Shown here: one piece after another, positions 25,381 to 36,943 of the stretch
Layout of the letters: each line of letters starts with the position of its first letter
Position numbering within the stretch: the first letter of the stretch is position 1
Assembly: GCA_019022495.1 (NCBI GenBank)
Contig: JAFEKR010000005.1
Coordinates: forward strand, 1,736,001 to 1,800,000
Reading direction: 5' to 3'
DNA length: 64,000 nt
Source of the DNA: Epichloe hybrida
Taxonomy: Eukaryota > Ascomycota > Sordariomycetes > Hypocreales > Clavicipitaceae
Program-made: the position numbers and the translations under genes
The notes under the pieces: model-generated
Database searches by the model: none
What the model was told of the DNA's origin: nothing
What the model saw: only the letters and a program-made list of their open reading frames with translations

Positions 25381-26760
25381 CATGGCAATTTTCCTCATCA
25401 AACATCGTTACGACGCGTTTCAGCCACTAGAGCACCTGGAGTCAAATTCTCCTTAGCTTTGAGGAGTCAAAATGGCAGACACGAGAGTGCTTATGGAGTA
25501 CGTGTCATGTACCTACTCTGCACATTATGTACGCACCCACCTACCATCTTAAGCAAAAATGGATGTATTCGTCCATGGGGTTGATTGATGCCAACTCACA
25601 CGATCTCACAGTTCCAATTACTTCTCGGTCTGACGCATATCGCGCCATCTTTCTATCTCGAAGATAAGATTAATTGATAAGCAGGCTTCCTCCAAACTAA
25701 GGGCAAGCCCCAGGAGCTCCATTGGCTCTCTCAACATTCGCCAATGCCGATTCATCACTTCAATTTACATTACTAGTCGTACCGGTACATCTTGCTGGGG
25801 CACTTATGGTGGTGCCAGGCGGATGTCAGGCTGTGAGCTGGCGTCCAACTGGCGGCGCGGCGATCCCCAACAGAACTAGGAAAAGTTGGCGAGCAACGAG
25901 CCTCGCTGCAAGCCACTGCAGCCCGCGATGCCCCACTTTACAGATTAAACGGGGCAGAATTTTGAGAATGCGACTGACATTTTTCGAAAGAGTAAAGGGG
26001 CCCCCTGCCTTGTCGTGGCAATTGGCAAGCGCTGCCTTTTATTACATTCATAGTTCCTGTTCATCACTGTGTACTTGCACTCGCCTTGGGACCAACTCGG
26101 GCGATTGGAGTTCATAATCCGATGTAGGCACTCCGTTGTGTGCAGAAAAAAACACACGAGTTGGATATTGTCTGGTGCCAGCGCCTCTATAAAACGCATC
26201 CTCTTCACACGCCGTAACAACTGGTGTTGTCGAGACAAATCGATACTGAAAACTACCCACTGGAGCCCACTCCATCGTCACTTGTCTGGGCTGGTGCCGC
26301 CGCCAACCACTTGACCTGTGGCCCCCCCAAACTTGTTCCCCAGCCGGCCGCTCACCTCACTTATGTATACGTTGGGAGCGCACCTCCTGCAACGGCCTCC
26401 CAGACTGCCACCACCATCCTCAACTCCCCACCTCCCTCTCGTCCGTCTCTCCTCTAATAATCTACAACTCACCTTTGTAACAGTTCCTTGCCATCCCCTT
26501 CTTCCCTTCCAAGCTTCATGTTCTTGAGCCCATCCTAGGTGTTTGCTGGCATTTCGTGATTGCTGCCCGCCTGCTCAAAGCTTCTCCCTGTCCACGCCTA
26601 GCTGTGCAAATCGTCTCAAAATTTTGGTCGCCATCCCCGGCCGAGCTTGTCGAGCATTGCGCATTCGCTTGAACATTTCGACTCGTTCTTCCGTATTCCT
26701 TTTTCTTGATCAGCGACGAATGAAGGAGACCATTCGTCATTGACTGTGTTAATTGATAGG

Positions 26761-26907
26761 TACGTTTATATGCAGTGTTGAAAAGGCATCCCAAAAGAAG
26801 TGTGGTTGGTGCTTTGCGAATTTGCTGGTACGCGATGGATCGAATGGGAAGAGCACAAAAAAACGGACCAAGCCAATCGTTTCGCTAACCGATGCCCATA
26901 CTTGCAG
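26761..26907 (+). other. probable 5' UTR intron of FAS1
   Basis: GATAG|GTACGT at the donor, a GCTAAC branch-like motif at about 26884 and CATACTTGCAG at the acceptor frame a 147-bp stretch that ends 62 nt before the FAS1 start codon. Spacing from branch motif to acceptor (about 20 nt) fits fungal introns. It is in the correct orientation and has no coding role. Confidence 0.6.
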
Positions 26908-26969
26908 ACCTGTTTGATACCCTCTTTTATCCTTATATCCGCTCCTCGAAAGAAACGAAATAATCCATC

Positions 26970-29900
26970 ATGTACGGCACTGGAACCGGCGCTCAAACGG
27001 GTATTTCTACTCCCAGGTCAAGCGCCTCTCTCCGCCCGTTGACCCTCACCCACGGCACACTCGAAACTTCATTCCTCGTCCCTACTAGCCTGCATTTCCA
27101 CGCCTCTCAGATCAAAGAACGGTTTGTCGCCAGCCTGCCAGCCGCAACAGATGAGCTTGCTCAAGATGACGAGCCTTCATCTGTTGCTGAGCTGGTAGCT
27201 CGCTACATGGGTTTTGTTGCCCAGGAGATTGAAGACGGCGAGGATGATGCCTCTGGTTCATATGAAGAAGTTCTCAAGCTTGTCCTCAATGAATTTGAGC
27301 GAGCTTTTCTGCGTGGCAACGAAGTTCACGTCATCGCCGCCGCTCTTCCAGGCATCGAGTTCAAGAAATTGGAGGTGATTCGTTCCTACTACATGGCTCG
27401 CGCTGCTTCCAACAGAACAATTAAACCACACGAATCTGCGCTGTTGCGAGCCGCTGATGAAGGATCCGCCAATGTTTACACCATCTTCGGCGGCCAGGGC
27501 AATATCGAAGAGTATTTTGACGAGCTGCGACAAGTCTTCCAGACATACTCGAGCTTTGTTGGTGAGCTGATTACCTCTTCAGCAGAGCTGCTCCAAACTT
27601 TGTCCACAACTTCTAGCGCGGAGAAGATGTTTCCCAAGGGATTAGATGTCATGGACTGGTTGCAGCATCCCGAGTCCACTCCTGATATCCACTATCTCAT
27701 TTCTGCACCCGTCAGTTTTCCTTTGATTGGCCTCGTGCAGATGGCCCATTATGAGGTCACTTGCAAGGTCTTGGGAATCCATCCCGGTATGCTCCGGGAG
27801 CGTATCAGCGGTGCGACTGGTCACTCTCAAGGTATTGTCATGGCTGCGGCGACTGCAGCTGCTGATTCATGGGAGTCATGGCGCCAAATTGCTCGCTCCA
27901 CGTTGTCCATCCTCTTCTGGGTTGGTACCAGGAGTCAGCAGGCCTTCCCAACGACTTCCATGACACCTACCATGCTCCGCGAGTCCATGGAGCACGGCGA
28001 AGGAAACCCAACTCCAATGCTGAGCATTCGTGATCTCTCACCACAGGAGGTCCAAAAACACATCGATGCCACCAATCAGTACCTCCCCCCCCATAGACAT
28101 ATCAGCATCTCGCTCATTAACAGCCCCCGCAATTTGGTCGTCACCGGCCCCCCTACATCTCTGTACGGCCTCAACTCCCAGTTGCGCAAGGTCAAGGCAC
28201 CCACCGGCTTGGACCAGACCCGAATTCCTCATACTCAGCGCAAGATTCGCTTTGCCAATCGATTCCTGCCCATCACGGCCCCTTTCCACAGCAAGTACCT
28301 TGCCGAGGCCACCGAGATGATTGATGGGGACCTGAAAGACATCTCCATCGATGCCGGGGCCCTCGCAATCCCCGTGTTCGACACCAACACTGGCAAGGAT
28401 CTGCGTACCGAGGTCAAGGGCAACATCGTTCCTGCTCTTGTTCGTCTGATTACACGCGACCCAGTCAACTGGGAAAAGGCTACCGTTTTCCCTAATGCCA
28501 CTCATATCTTGGACTTTGGTCCCGGAGGCATGTCTGGTCTTGGTGTTTTAACCAGCCGGAACAAGGAGGGTACTGGTGTCCGTGTCATCTTGGCTGGTAC
28601 TGTTGATGGCACCATGAACGAAGTTGGCTACAAGCCTGAGCTCTTTGATAGAGACGAAGACAATGCCCTTCAATATGCCAATGACTGGGTTAAGGAGTTC
28701 GGCCCCCGCCTCGTCAAGACTTCAAGCGGTCGTAAGTATCTCGACACCAAGATGAGCCGTCTTTTGGGCTTACCACCCGTGATGGTGGCTGGTATGACCC
28801 CTTGTACCGTTCCGTGGGACTTTGTTGCCGCCACCATGAACGCAGGCTACCACATTGAGCTTGCTGGTGGTGGTTACTTCAATGGTGGCTTGATGACGGA
28901 TGCCCTTCTCAAGATTGAGAAGGCTATCCCCGCCGGACGTGGTATCTCTGTCAATCTGATCTACGTTAACCCTCGCGCCATGGCGTGGCAGATCCCTTTG
29001 CTCGGCAAATTACGTGCCGAAGGTGTGCCCATTGAAGGTCTCACGATTGGTGCTGGTGTTCCTTCTATTGAGGTGGCCCAAGAGTATATCGAGACCCTTG
29101 GCCTGAAGCACATCAGTTTCAAGCCTGGTTCAGTTGAAGCTATCCAAGCTGTAGTCAACATTGCCAAGGCCAACCCCAACTTCCCCGTTCTTTTGCAATG
29201 GACTGGTGGTCGTGGTGGCGGCCACCATTCGTTCGAGGATTTCCATCAACCCATCCTGCAAATGTATGGTCGCATTCGTCGCCAGGAGAACATCATCCTG
29301 GTTGCCGGTAGTGGCTTTGGCGGTGCTGAGGATACTTATCCTTATATCACCGGTCAATGGTCCAAGAAGTACGGATACCCGCCTATGCCCTTTGATGGCT
29401 GCTTGTTTGGTAGTCGCATGATGGTTGCCAAAGAAGCCCACACCAGCAAAGACGCCAAACAGGCAATCATTGACGCCCCTGGTCTCGACGACAGCGAGTG
29501 GGAAAAGACCTACAACGGCCCAGCTGGTGGTGTCATTACTGTTCGTTCCGAAATGGGTGAGCCCATTCACAAGCTTGCCACCCGAGGTGTTCGTTTCTGG
29601 GCGGAGATGGACCAGAAGATTTTCAGCCTCCCCAAGGAGAAGCGTGTCGCTGAACTGAAGAAGAACCGCGAATACATTATCAAACGCCTCAACGACGACT
29701 TTCAGAAGGTGTGGTTTGGCTGCAACAAGCACGGTAAGGCTGTCGATCTTGAGGACATGACCTATGCCGAGGTTGTCCGCCGCCTCGTTGAGCTCCTCTA
29801 CGTCAAGCACCAAGAGCGCTGGATTGATCCAACTTACATCAAGCTGACTGGCGACTTCATCCACCGTGTTGAGGAGCGGTTCACCAGCACCCCTGGCAGG

Positions 29901-32900
29901 CAATCCCTGCTCCAGAACTACTCTGATCTGAAGGAGCCCTTTGTTGCTGTGGAAAGAATTCTTTCACAGTATCCCGAGGCCGAAACCCAGATCATCAACG
30001 CCCAGGATGTCCAGCATTTCTTGCTTCTCTGCAGGCGTCCCACCCAAAAGCCTGTCACTTTCATCCCCTCACTCGACGACAACTTTGAGTTCTTCTTCAA
30101 GAAGGACTCGCTCTGGCAGTCTGAAGACTTGGACGCCGTCATTGGCCAGGACGTCGGTCGAACCTGCGTCCTCCAGGGTCCCGCCGCCGTCAAGTTCTCC
30201 ACCGTTGTCGACGAGCCTATCAAGGACATCTTGGATGGCATTCATGAGTCCCACATCAAGTTCCTCACTCGTGATATGTACGATAACGACGAGAGTCGTA
30301 TCCCCATTGTGGAGTACTTTGGCGGCAAGTTGGTCGAATCTGAGATTCCCTTGGACATTGAAGGTCTTACTGTCTCTTATGATACCCACAAGAACACTTA
30401 TCGCCTTGCCTCGGCCCCGGCCGCGGGCTCTGCCTTGCCTTCTGTCGAGTCTTGGCTGGCACTCCTCGCTGGCCCCAACCGAAGCTGGCGCCACGCTCTG
30501 CTCATGTCCGACGTTGTTGTCCAGGGCCAAAAATTCCAGACTAACCCCATGAAGCGCATCTTTGCTCCCGCTCGAGGCTTGTTTGTGGAGATTCAGTACC
30601 CTAACGACCCAACCAAGACCTCCATTGTCGTCAAGGAGCAACCCCGACACAATCACTACGTTGATGTCATTGAAGTCAGGCTTGTTGGAAAGAACGAGAT
30701 ACTCGTCAACATGGTCAAGGATACCACTGCTCTTGGCAAGCCAGTCGCCCTTCCTCTCAAGTTCACCTACCACCCCGAGGCTGGTTATGCTCCTATTCGC
30801 GAAGTCATGGAAGATCGCAATGACCGCATTAAAGAGTTCTACTGGAAGGCATGGTTTGGTGACGAGACTCTGAATTTGGATGCTCTCATCACCAGCACCT
30901 TTGATGGTGGTCGCACGACCATTACCAGCGAAGCCATCAATGACTTTGTTCACGCTGTCGGCAATACTGGAGAAGCCTTTGTCGATCAACCTGGAAAGGT
31001 TGTCAACGCTCCCATGGATTTCGCCATTGTCGTTGGTTGGAAGGCCATCACCAAGCCCATCTTCCCTCGCACTATTGATGGTGATCTGCTCAAGCTGGTT
31101 CACTTGTCCAATCAATTCCGCATGATACCAGGTGCCGAACCCCTCAAGAAGGGCGACGAGGTCTACAACACTGCTCAGGTCAATGCTGTCATCAACCAAG
31201 AGGCCGGCAAAATGGTTGAGGTCTGTGGCACCATTTCGCGCGAAGGCAAGCCTGTCATGGAGGTGACCTCGCAGTTCCTGTACCGTGGCAAATACTCCGA
31301 CTATGAGAACACTTTCCAGCGCAAGGTCGAAACCCCAGTGCAGGTTCATCTTGCCACTACCAAGGATGTGGCCGTCTTGCGCTCTAAGCAGTGGTTCGCC
31401 ATTGACGAGGTACCCAGCGAAATTGATCTCCTCGGCCAGACTCTGACTTTCAAACTCCAGTCACTCGTCCGCTACAAGAACAAGAACGTCTTCAGCAGCG
31501 TCGAAACACGCGGATCAGTGCTTCTGGAGCTACCCACCAAGGAGGTCATTCAGGTTGCCAGTGTTGACTACGAGGCTGGAGAGTCGCACGGTAATCCTGT
31601 CATTGACTATCTGGAGCGAAACGGTTCTGCGTTGGATCAGCCTATTCTCTTTGAGAATGCCATTCCTCTGAGCGGAAAGAAGCCCTTGCAGCTTCGTGCT
31701 CCTGCTTCCAACGAGACCTATGCGCGTGTCTCTGGCGACTACAACCCTATCCACGTTTCTCGTATCTTCTCCACCTACGCCAATCTCCCTGGTACCATCA
31801 CCCACGGCATGTACTCGAGTGCTGCCGTCCGAAGCCTGGTTGAAACGTGGGCCGCCGAAAATGACATTGGCCGTGTTCGCAGCTTCCAGGCTACCTTTGT
31901 TGGCATGGTCCTGCCTAATGACGACATTCAGGTGAAGCTGCAGCACGTTGGGATGGTTGCCGGTCGCAAGATCATCAAGGTCGAGGTCAGCAACACTGAG
32001 ACGGAGGAGAAGGTTCTGCTTGGTGAAGCCGAAGTCGAACAGCCCGTGACGGCGTACGTTTTCACTGGTCAGGGTTCACAAGAGCAGGGCATGGGTATGG
32101 AGCTATACGCCAGCAGTCCCGTAGCGAAGGAGGTATGGGATCGAGCTGATAAATATCTTCTCGACAATTACGGGTTTTCCATCACCGAAATTGTCAAGAA
32201 CAATCCCAAGGAGCTCACCATTCACTTTGGTGGCCCTCGAGGCAAAGCCATTCGCCACAACTACATGGCTATGACCTTCGAAACAGTTGCCGCAGACGGA
32301 TCCATCAAGTCTGAGCGCATCTTCAAGGAGATCAACGAAAGCACCACGTCCTACACCTATCGTTCACCCACGGGTCTCCTTTCTGCCACCCAGTTCACAC
32401 AGCCTGCTCTGACACTGATGGAGAAGGCCAGTTTCGAGGACATGAAGTCCAAGGGCCTGGTCCCTCGCGACAGCACGTTTGCGGGTCACTCCCTGGGTGA
32501 GTACTCGGCGCTTGCTGCCTTGGCCGATGTCATGCCCATCGAGTCCCTGGTATCCGTCGTCTTCTACCGTGGTTTGACCATGCAAGTTGCTGTCGAGCGT
32601 GACGCTGCTGGTCGATCCAACTACTCCATGTGCGCCGTCAACCCCAGCCGAATTTCCAAGACATTCAACGAGGAGGCTCTGCAATTTGTTGTCAACAGCA
32701 TTTCGGAAGAGACTGGCTGGTTGCTGGAGATTGTCAACTACAACATTGTCAACATGCAGTACGTGTGCGCTGGTGACCTGCGTGCGTTGGACACCTTGGC
32801 TGGCGTAACCAATTTTGTCAAGAAGCAACATATCGATATTGAGGAAATGCGAAGCAATATCGAGGAGGCCAAGGAGGAGCTGCGAAAAATCATCCGCGGC

Positions 32901-33284
32901 TGCGCTGATGCTACTCTGAAGAAGCCGTTGCCGCTAGAGCTGGAGCGTGGCTTTGCCACAATTCCGCTCCGCGGCATTGATGTGCCTTTCCACTCCACTT
33001 TTCTGCGATCTGGTGTCAAGCCCTTCCGATCATTCCTGCTCAAGAAGATCAATAAGACCACGATTGATCCTTCCAAGCTGGTTGGAAAGTACATTCCCAA
33101 CGTCACAGCCAGGCCTTTTGAGCTGACCAAGGAGTACTTTGAGGATGTGTATAGACTGACAAACTCCCCCAAGATTGGAGCAGTCTTGGCCAACTGGGAC
33201 AAGTACACCCAAGAGGATGATGGCAAAGCCGTCAGCGACAGCTCATCAAGCGTGGGCTATGACGGACCAGGAGCTGCTGCTTGA
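26970..33284 (+). CDS. FAS1: fatty acid synthase subunit beta
   Basis: Beta chain of the type I fungal fatty acid synthase, a single exon of 2104 residues. Domains in order: acetyltransferase with nucleophile in ATGHSQGIV (Ser near 285), enoyl reductase with FMN-site segments ([32 protein letters not shown]), hot-dog dehydratase ([18 protein letters not shown]) and malonyl/palmitoyl transferase with [11 protein letters not shown] (Ser near 1841). The start [13 protein letters not shown] leads into [21 protein letters not shown], the usual N-terminal reading of the family. Its partner FAS2 is divergent 3.3 kb upstream. No polyketide synthase, P450 or other cluster gene lies nearby, so this is the housekeeping pair, not one belonging to a toxin or secondary-metabolite cluster. 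Confidence 0.98.
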   Translation: MYGTGTGAQTGISTPRSSASLRPLTLTHGTLETSFLVPTSLHFHASQIKERFVASLPAATDELAQDDEPSSVAELVARYMGFVAQEIEDGEDDASGSYEEVLKLVLNEFERAFLRGNEVHVIAAALPGIEFKKLEVIRSYYMARAASNRTIKPHESALLRAADEGSANVYTIFGGQGNIEEYFDELRQVFQTYSSFVGELITSSAELLQTLSTTSSAEKMFPKGLDVMDWLQHPESTPDIHYLISAPVSFPLIGLVQMAHYEVTCKVLGIHPGMLRERISGATGHSQGIVMAAATAAADSWESWRQIARSTLSILFWVGTRSQQAFPTTSMTPTMLRESMEHGEGNPTPMLSIRDLSPQEVQKHIDATNQYLPPHRHISISLINSPRNLVVTGPPTSLYGLNSQLRKVKAPTGLDQTRIPHTQRKIRFANRFLPITAPFHSKYLAEATEMIDGDLKDISIDAGALAIPVFDTNTGKDLRTEVKGNIVPALVRLITRDPVNWEKATVFPNATHILDFGPGGMSGLGVLTSRNKEGTGVRVILAGTVDGTMNEVGYKPELFDRDEDNALQYANDWVKEFGPRLVKTSSGRKYLDTKMSRLLGLPPVMVAGMTPCTVPWDFVAATMNAGYHIELAGGGYFNGGLMTDALLKIEKAIPAGRGISVNLIYVNPRAMAWQIPLLGKLRAEGVPIEGLTIGAGVPSIEVAQEYIETLGLKHISFKPGSVEAIQAVVNIAKANPNFPVLLQWTGGRGGGHHSFEDFHQPILQMYGRIRRQENIILVAGSGFGGAEDTYPYITGQWSKKYGYPPMPFDGCLFGSRMMVAKEAHTSKDAKQAIIDAPGLDDSEWEKTYNGPAGGVITVRSEMGEPIHKLATRGVRFWAEMDQKIFSLPKEKRVAELKKNREYIIKRLNDDFQKVWFGCNKHGKAVDLEDMTYAEVVRRLVELLYVKHQERWIDPTYIKLTGDFIHRVEERFTSTPGRQSLLQNYSDLKEPFVAVERILSQYPEAETQIINAQDVQHFLLLCRRPTQKPVTFIPSLDDNFEFFFKKDSLWQSEDLDAVIGQDVGRTCVLQGPAAVKFSTVVDEPIKDILDGIHESHIKFLTRDMYDNDESRIPIVEYFGGKLVESEIPLDIEGLTVSYDTHKNTYRLASAPAAGSALPSVESWLALLAGPNRSWRHALLMSDVVVQGQKFQTNPMKRIFAPARGLFVEIQYPNDPTKTSIVVKEQPRHNHYVDVIEVRLVGKNEILVNMVKDTTALGKPVALPLKFTYHPEAGYAPIREVMEDRNDRIKEFYWKAWFGDETLNLDALITSTFDGGRTTITSEAINDFVHAVGNTGEAFVDQPGKVVNAPMDFAIVVGWKAITKPIFPRTIDGDLLKLVHLSNQFRMIPGAEPLKKGDEVYNTAQVNAVINQEAGKMVEVCGTISREGKPVMEVTSQFLYRGKYSDYENTFQRKVETPVQVHLATTKDVAVLRSKQWFAIDEVPSEIDLLGQTLTFKLQSLVRYKNKNVFSSVETRGSVLLELPTKEVIQVASVDYEAGESHGNPVIDYLERNGSALDQPILFENAIPLSGKKPLQLRAPASNETYARVSGDYNPIHVSRIFSTYANLPGTITHGMYSSAAVRSLVETWAAENDIGRVRSFQATFVGMVLPNDDIQVKLQHVGMVAGRKIIKVEVSNTETEEKVLLGEAEVEQPVTAYVFTGQGSQEQGMGMELYASSPVAKEVWDRADKYLLDNYGFSITEIVKNNPKELTIHFGGPRGKAIRHNYMAMTFETVAADGSIKSERIFKEINESTTSYTYRSPTGLLSATQFTQPALTLMEKASFEDMKSKGLVPRDSTFAGHSLGEYSALAALADVMPIESLVSVVFYRGLTMQVAVERDAAGRSNYSMCAVNPSRISKTFNEEALQFVVNSISEETGWLLEIVNYNIVNMQYVCAGDLRALDTLAGVTNFVKKQHIDIEEMRSNIEEAKEELRKIIRGCADATLKKPLPLELERGFATIPLRGIDVPFHSTFLRSGVKPFRSFLLKKINKTTIDPSKLVGKYIPNVTARPFELTKEYFEDVYRLTNSPKIGAVLANWDKYTQEDDGKAVSDSSSSVGYDGPGAAA

Positions 33285-34307
33285 AAGGAGCAACAGCAAC
33301 GCAAATGAAGAAACGACAAAAAAAAAAGCAAAATCGCCCTTTTGAGAAGAAGAAGAAAAAAGACACCGCATTTTACGGAAACGAAAGCAACATACATGAT
33401 TACTATAGAGCTTTAGGGGCTCTGCGTGACATGATTCTCGCGTCTTAATTTTTGACGACGACTGACAGGGATGGCATCGGATGTCAAGGAAGATGTCGAG
33501 ATGAAGATTGTTGAACAAAAGTCATAGTCCTTCATGGGTTGTTTTGCAAATAGCTTTCATGTATTTTCCGTACCCGCTATAGGCGCACAAGATTCTCCGA
33601 ATTATTTAATAGACAAGCTTATGTATTATGGTAAAACTTTGCTGTGCTTCGTCAATCATTATGCAAGTGAACCTCCAACCTCCAACTGCAATCCAAGTCC
33701 AGGGCACTGCGCCATGACGGATGAATCTGCATCCCCAAGCGACGATCCAACCCGCTTATCCACGTGACCAGATTTCGCATTCAGGGCCACTAAATACGCA
33801 TTACCGCGTTAGTCCAAATCCGGACTTAAACAGTCCACCCACCCACTCAATTTCAAATAGCAACGACCGAATTCGGCAGCCGCCGACCACCGAACCGGCC
33901 GACGCCTCGTTTAGCCGTTTTGACCCCCAAAACAGTGGAGACCTGTGTGTTCACCGTTTCCGTTTCAAAACACACGAACAAGACAAATACGTGCACGTTC
34001 GTCTTCTCCCTTTGCTCGCCTTGTCTTATTCCAACCCCCAGAACTTGTATCAGTACCTTCTGCACCGGCGTGAGGGCACATGCACAGAGCGGCGATTTGA
34101 ATCTGACATAGCTCCGTTGACGTGCGTGGGAGGGATCTGCCAGGGCCACGTGGTTGGGGCGAGGCGAGCACCAAGGATATAAGAGCGGAACCTTCTTTGT
34201 TCGTTGTCTCGAAGCCCGGACTTTGTTTCACTTTGTTTCAATTTTCTTTTCTTCTTTTTTTTTTGCTGGGGAGGGGGAGGGGACAGGGCGTGAATCAAAT
34301 AGCAACA
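33285..34307. other. intergenic, FAS1 3' UTR and GUD1 promoter
   Basis: A 1.0-kb spacer. The first part is A-rich (3' UTR). The last 100 bp before the deaminase start are a T-rich then G-rich leader. Short frames at 33721-34231 on both strands have no recognisable content. Confidence 0.55.
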
Positions 34308-35841
34308 ATGGTTCTTGCGAGAGACGCGGCGGGGGAAAAGAAGAAGCTTCAGGTTCTTCTGGGGACATTTATCCACAGCAAGTCGCGTGGTGAGCTGCAG
34401 TACTTGCACAATGCGGCCGTGGCGGTGGATCGCCAGGGCAGGATTGCTGCTGTGGTCAAGGACCGGGGGAACGTGGGAGTTGCGAGGGATGAGGTGCTGG
34501 GCCAGATGGGCTGGATGGCGGATGAGGTTGATGTTGTGCAGTGCGGGGAGGGGCAGTTCTTCTTTCCTGGATTCATAGGTATGTTGCTACGTTGTTGCCG
34601 TTGTGTTGGGAGCAATGGGAGAACTTGTTCACGTCTGAATGCTGACTCGACGTGCTGCAGATACACATGTTCACGCCTCGCAGTACCCCAACGTGGGAAT
34701 ATTTGGCAAATCTACTCTTTTGGACTGGCTGGACAAGTATACGTTCCCCCTTGAGTCCAGCCTCTCGGATCTCGCCAAGGCGACAAAGGTCTACACGGCG
34801 TGCGTTCGGAGAACTCTCGCCCATGGCACAACCACCGCAACGTACTTTGCCACCGTTGATGTGCCTGCCACGAATCTCCTCGCTGATCTGTGCCTCTCCA
34901 TTGGACAGCGCGCTTTTGTTGGAAGAGTCTGCATGGACAGCAAGGGACTCTGTCCGGAATATTATCGAGATGAGTCGCCCGGGGCCTCTCTGCGCGCTAC
35001 CAGGGAAACGATTGCACACATTGACGAAATCGACCCGGGCTATCGACTTGTTTCGCCCATTCTCACGCCAAGATTTGCACCAGCTTGCTCAAAGGACGCC
35101 ATGAACGGGCTGATGAAGCTCCAGAGAGAAAAGAATCTCCCTGTGCAGACGCACATTTCGGAGAACAAGGGCGAAGTGGAACTGGTAAAGACCATTTATC
35201 CCGAGTCTGGCTCCTACGCTGCCGTTTACGATGACCACGGATTGCTTACCCCCAAGACCGTACTTGCACATGCTGTGCATCTGACTGAACAAGAGGCAAA
35301 TTTGATCTCACAACGAGAATCAAAGATCTCTCACTGCCCATGCAGTAATTCCTGTTTGACCAGCGGCGAGGCCCGCGTTCGGTGGATGTGGGACAAGAGC
35401 ATTGACGTTGGGTTGGGAACAGATATGAGTGGCGGATACTCTCCGTCCATTCTCGAAGCCGCTCGACAGGCTACGCTGATGAGTCGCCATCTCGCCATGC
35501 AAATTGATGACCAAGAGTGTCGCGAAAAGTGCAAATTGAGTGTGGAAGAGGCATTGTATCTAGCCACCAGGGGTGGTGCCGTCTGCTTGGGTCTTGGCAA
35601 CGAGGTTGGCGGGTTTGAAGTTGGCAAGCAGCTAGACGCACAGCTAATCGGACTGGGAGAAGTCGGAGAAGATGGTCTGAGAGCAGGAGAGAACAGCAAT
35701 GAATGGGTAGATGCGGGAAATGTCGACGTTTTCGGGTGGGAGACGTGGGAGGACAAGATTGCAAAGTGGTTGTACCTTGGTGACGACCGCAATACCAAAA
35801 AGGTTTGGGTCAAGGGGCGATTGGTGCACTCCAGACGATGA
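34308..35841 (+). CDS. GUD1: guanine deaminase
   Basis: Zinc amidohydrolase converting guanine to xanthine and ammonia in purine catabolism and salvage. Exons 34308-34578 and 34661-35841 (82-bp intron, phase 1) give 483 residues. The splice rebuilds the metal-binding FIDTHVHASQYPN (His-x-His); further ligand segments are HISENKGEVE, VLAHAVHLTE and VGLGTDMSGGYSPS. The segment KISHCPCSNSCLTSG is typical of guanine deaminases as opposed to cytosine deaminases or dihydroorotases. I chose MVLARDAAG as the start since it follows a G-rich leader and the LLGTFIHSKSRGEL strand of the amidohydrolase fold comes soon after. It converges with the bZIP gene downstream. Confidence 0.95.
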
Positions 35842-36943
35842 GCGCGATGACATATGACGAGATGAGCTGGTAGATGACTATGCTTATGAAAAGGATGGAT
35901 ATGTACCTGTCTTGTCTGATCAGCAAGGCGGTCGAGGGATTAGAGGAGAGGTCGAGAAATCGTCAGTGATGGCCAGCTTTTCGAGGTTTCCCAGTCCCAG
36001 TGTCTTCTTCCTAGCCTAGACAATCGTGTATGCTGCGAATGCCAAAGCCATTACGTTGCAGCTCTTCCCTCGCCTGCGTTCTGACGCCGCTCTTTGAGTC
36101 TTGCTTAACAGGGCGCACGCACTATGCGGTCAGCGCTCCCGTTGAACCATCCATCACCATCCACATGCTCGCTGCAAGGCTATCCCTAGATGATGGACCC
36201 CGGCAAGCATATTCGAGATCAGCTGCCGGTATCGGAGCCTTCAAGGTGGGAATGATGCGTGAAGCATGCAAGATGACGAACACGCGAGTCGTGAGAGACG
36301 AGAACTTGAAGCCCCCTTCTCGGCGTAGAGGAAAGCAGCACCACGCAAAGCGGCGATCCGTGACGTGAGAAACAAAAAGATGGCGAGCAAGTCTATGCTA
36401 AGCCGTTGATTCCCTCTATCATGGGCAACTGGAATGTAAGGGGAGAAAAAGATGAAAAGATACCAAGGACGAGTAGGCATCATCATGTCAAGGAGCAGAG
36501 TCTTTGTAGCGCCAAGACCAAGCGGTGCTCCGATCGCTCCTTCCCAGCTTTTCCGAACACCACAGACACCACAGACACCACAGATGAGCCACCTCGCATC
36601 ATCATGCACGCGAAAAAAGGTGGCTGATTTTTAATTTCATCGAGTTCAATTCATTTTCCTAGGGTTATCTGGTTTTTCCTTAAAAACAGCCACTCAACTT
36701 GGCGCGACTCTACACAAAGACTCTTCTCTCGAGTGCTTCCCTTTCTTTGACCTTTGGCCGATTCCGTGTGCATTCATCTTTGTTCTCTCCCTTTCATTCC
36801 TTCCAATCATCGTTCCTGAATCCTCCTAACATAAAAGCAAGCAGCGCGCCCAAATTTCCATACTTTACCTCGTCTGACTGACAACATTTCCGAGAGCTAC
36901 CGATCCTGTTGATGGCAACTCTGCAATTCCTTCAGGTTAAAGC
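35842..36943. other. convergent 3' spacer of GUD1 and bZIP gene
   Basis: A 1.1-kb spacer without a recognisable gene. It has a three-copy 9-bp tandem repeat of ACACCACAG (36557-36583) and a pyrimidine-rich stretch (about 36700-36860). Confidence 0.55.

Larger units (their letters stand above)
23641..26969. promoter_or_regulatory. FAS2-FAS1 divergent intergenic region
   Basis: This 3.3-kb spacer between the two fatty acid synthase genes must hold both promoters. No gene was recognised. It contains a 270-bp terminal-inverted-repeat element (25111-25380), a TACGGAGT motif (25012-25019), a TATAAAA (26188-26194), a long pyrimidine-rich stretch (about 26380-26520) typical of strongly transcribed fungal genes, and a likely 5' UTR intron of FAS1 (26761-26907). 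Confidence 0.6.

Noticed and set aside
30069..31349. Long antisense frame (426 codons) inside FAS1
   Set aside because: It is the mirror of a strongly biased coding frame on the other strand; it has no recognisable domain, and FAS1 is certain here.
17861..33284. FAS pair as part of a secondary-metabolite cluster
   Set aside because: No polyketide synthase, P450, transporter or pathway regulator is adjacent; sequences and neighbours are of the housekeeping type.
33833..33846. CAGTCCACCC resembling the MITE end
   Set aside because: Only about 10 bp match, no TA-flanked partner lies nearby, and the surrounding sequence is simple CCCAC repeats.
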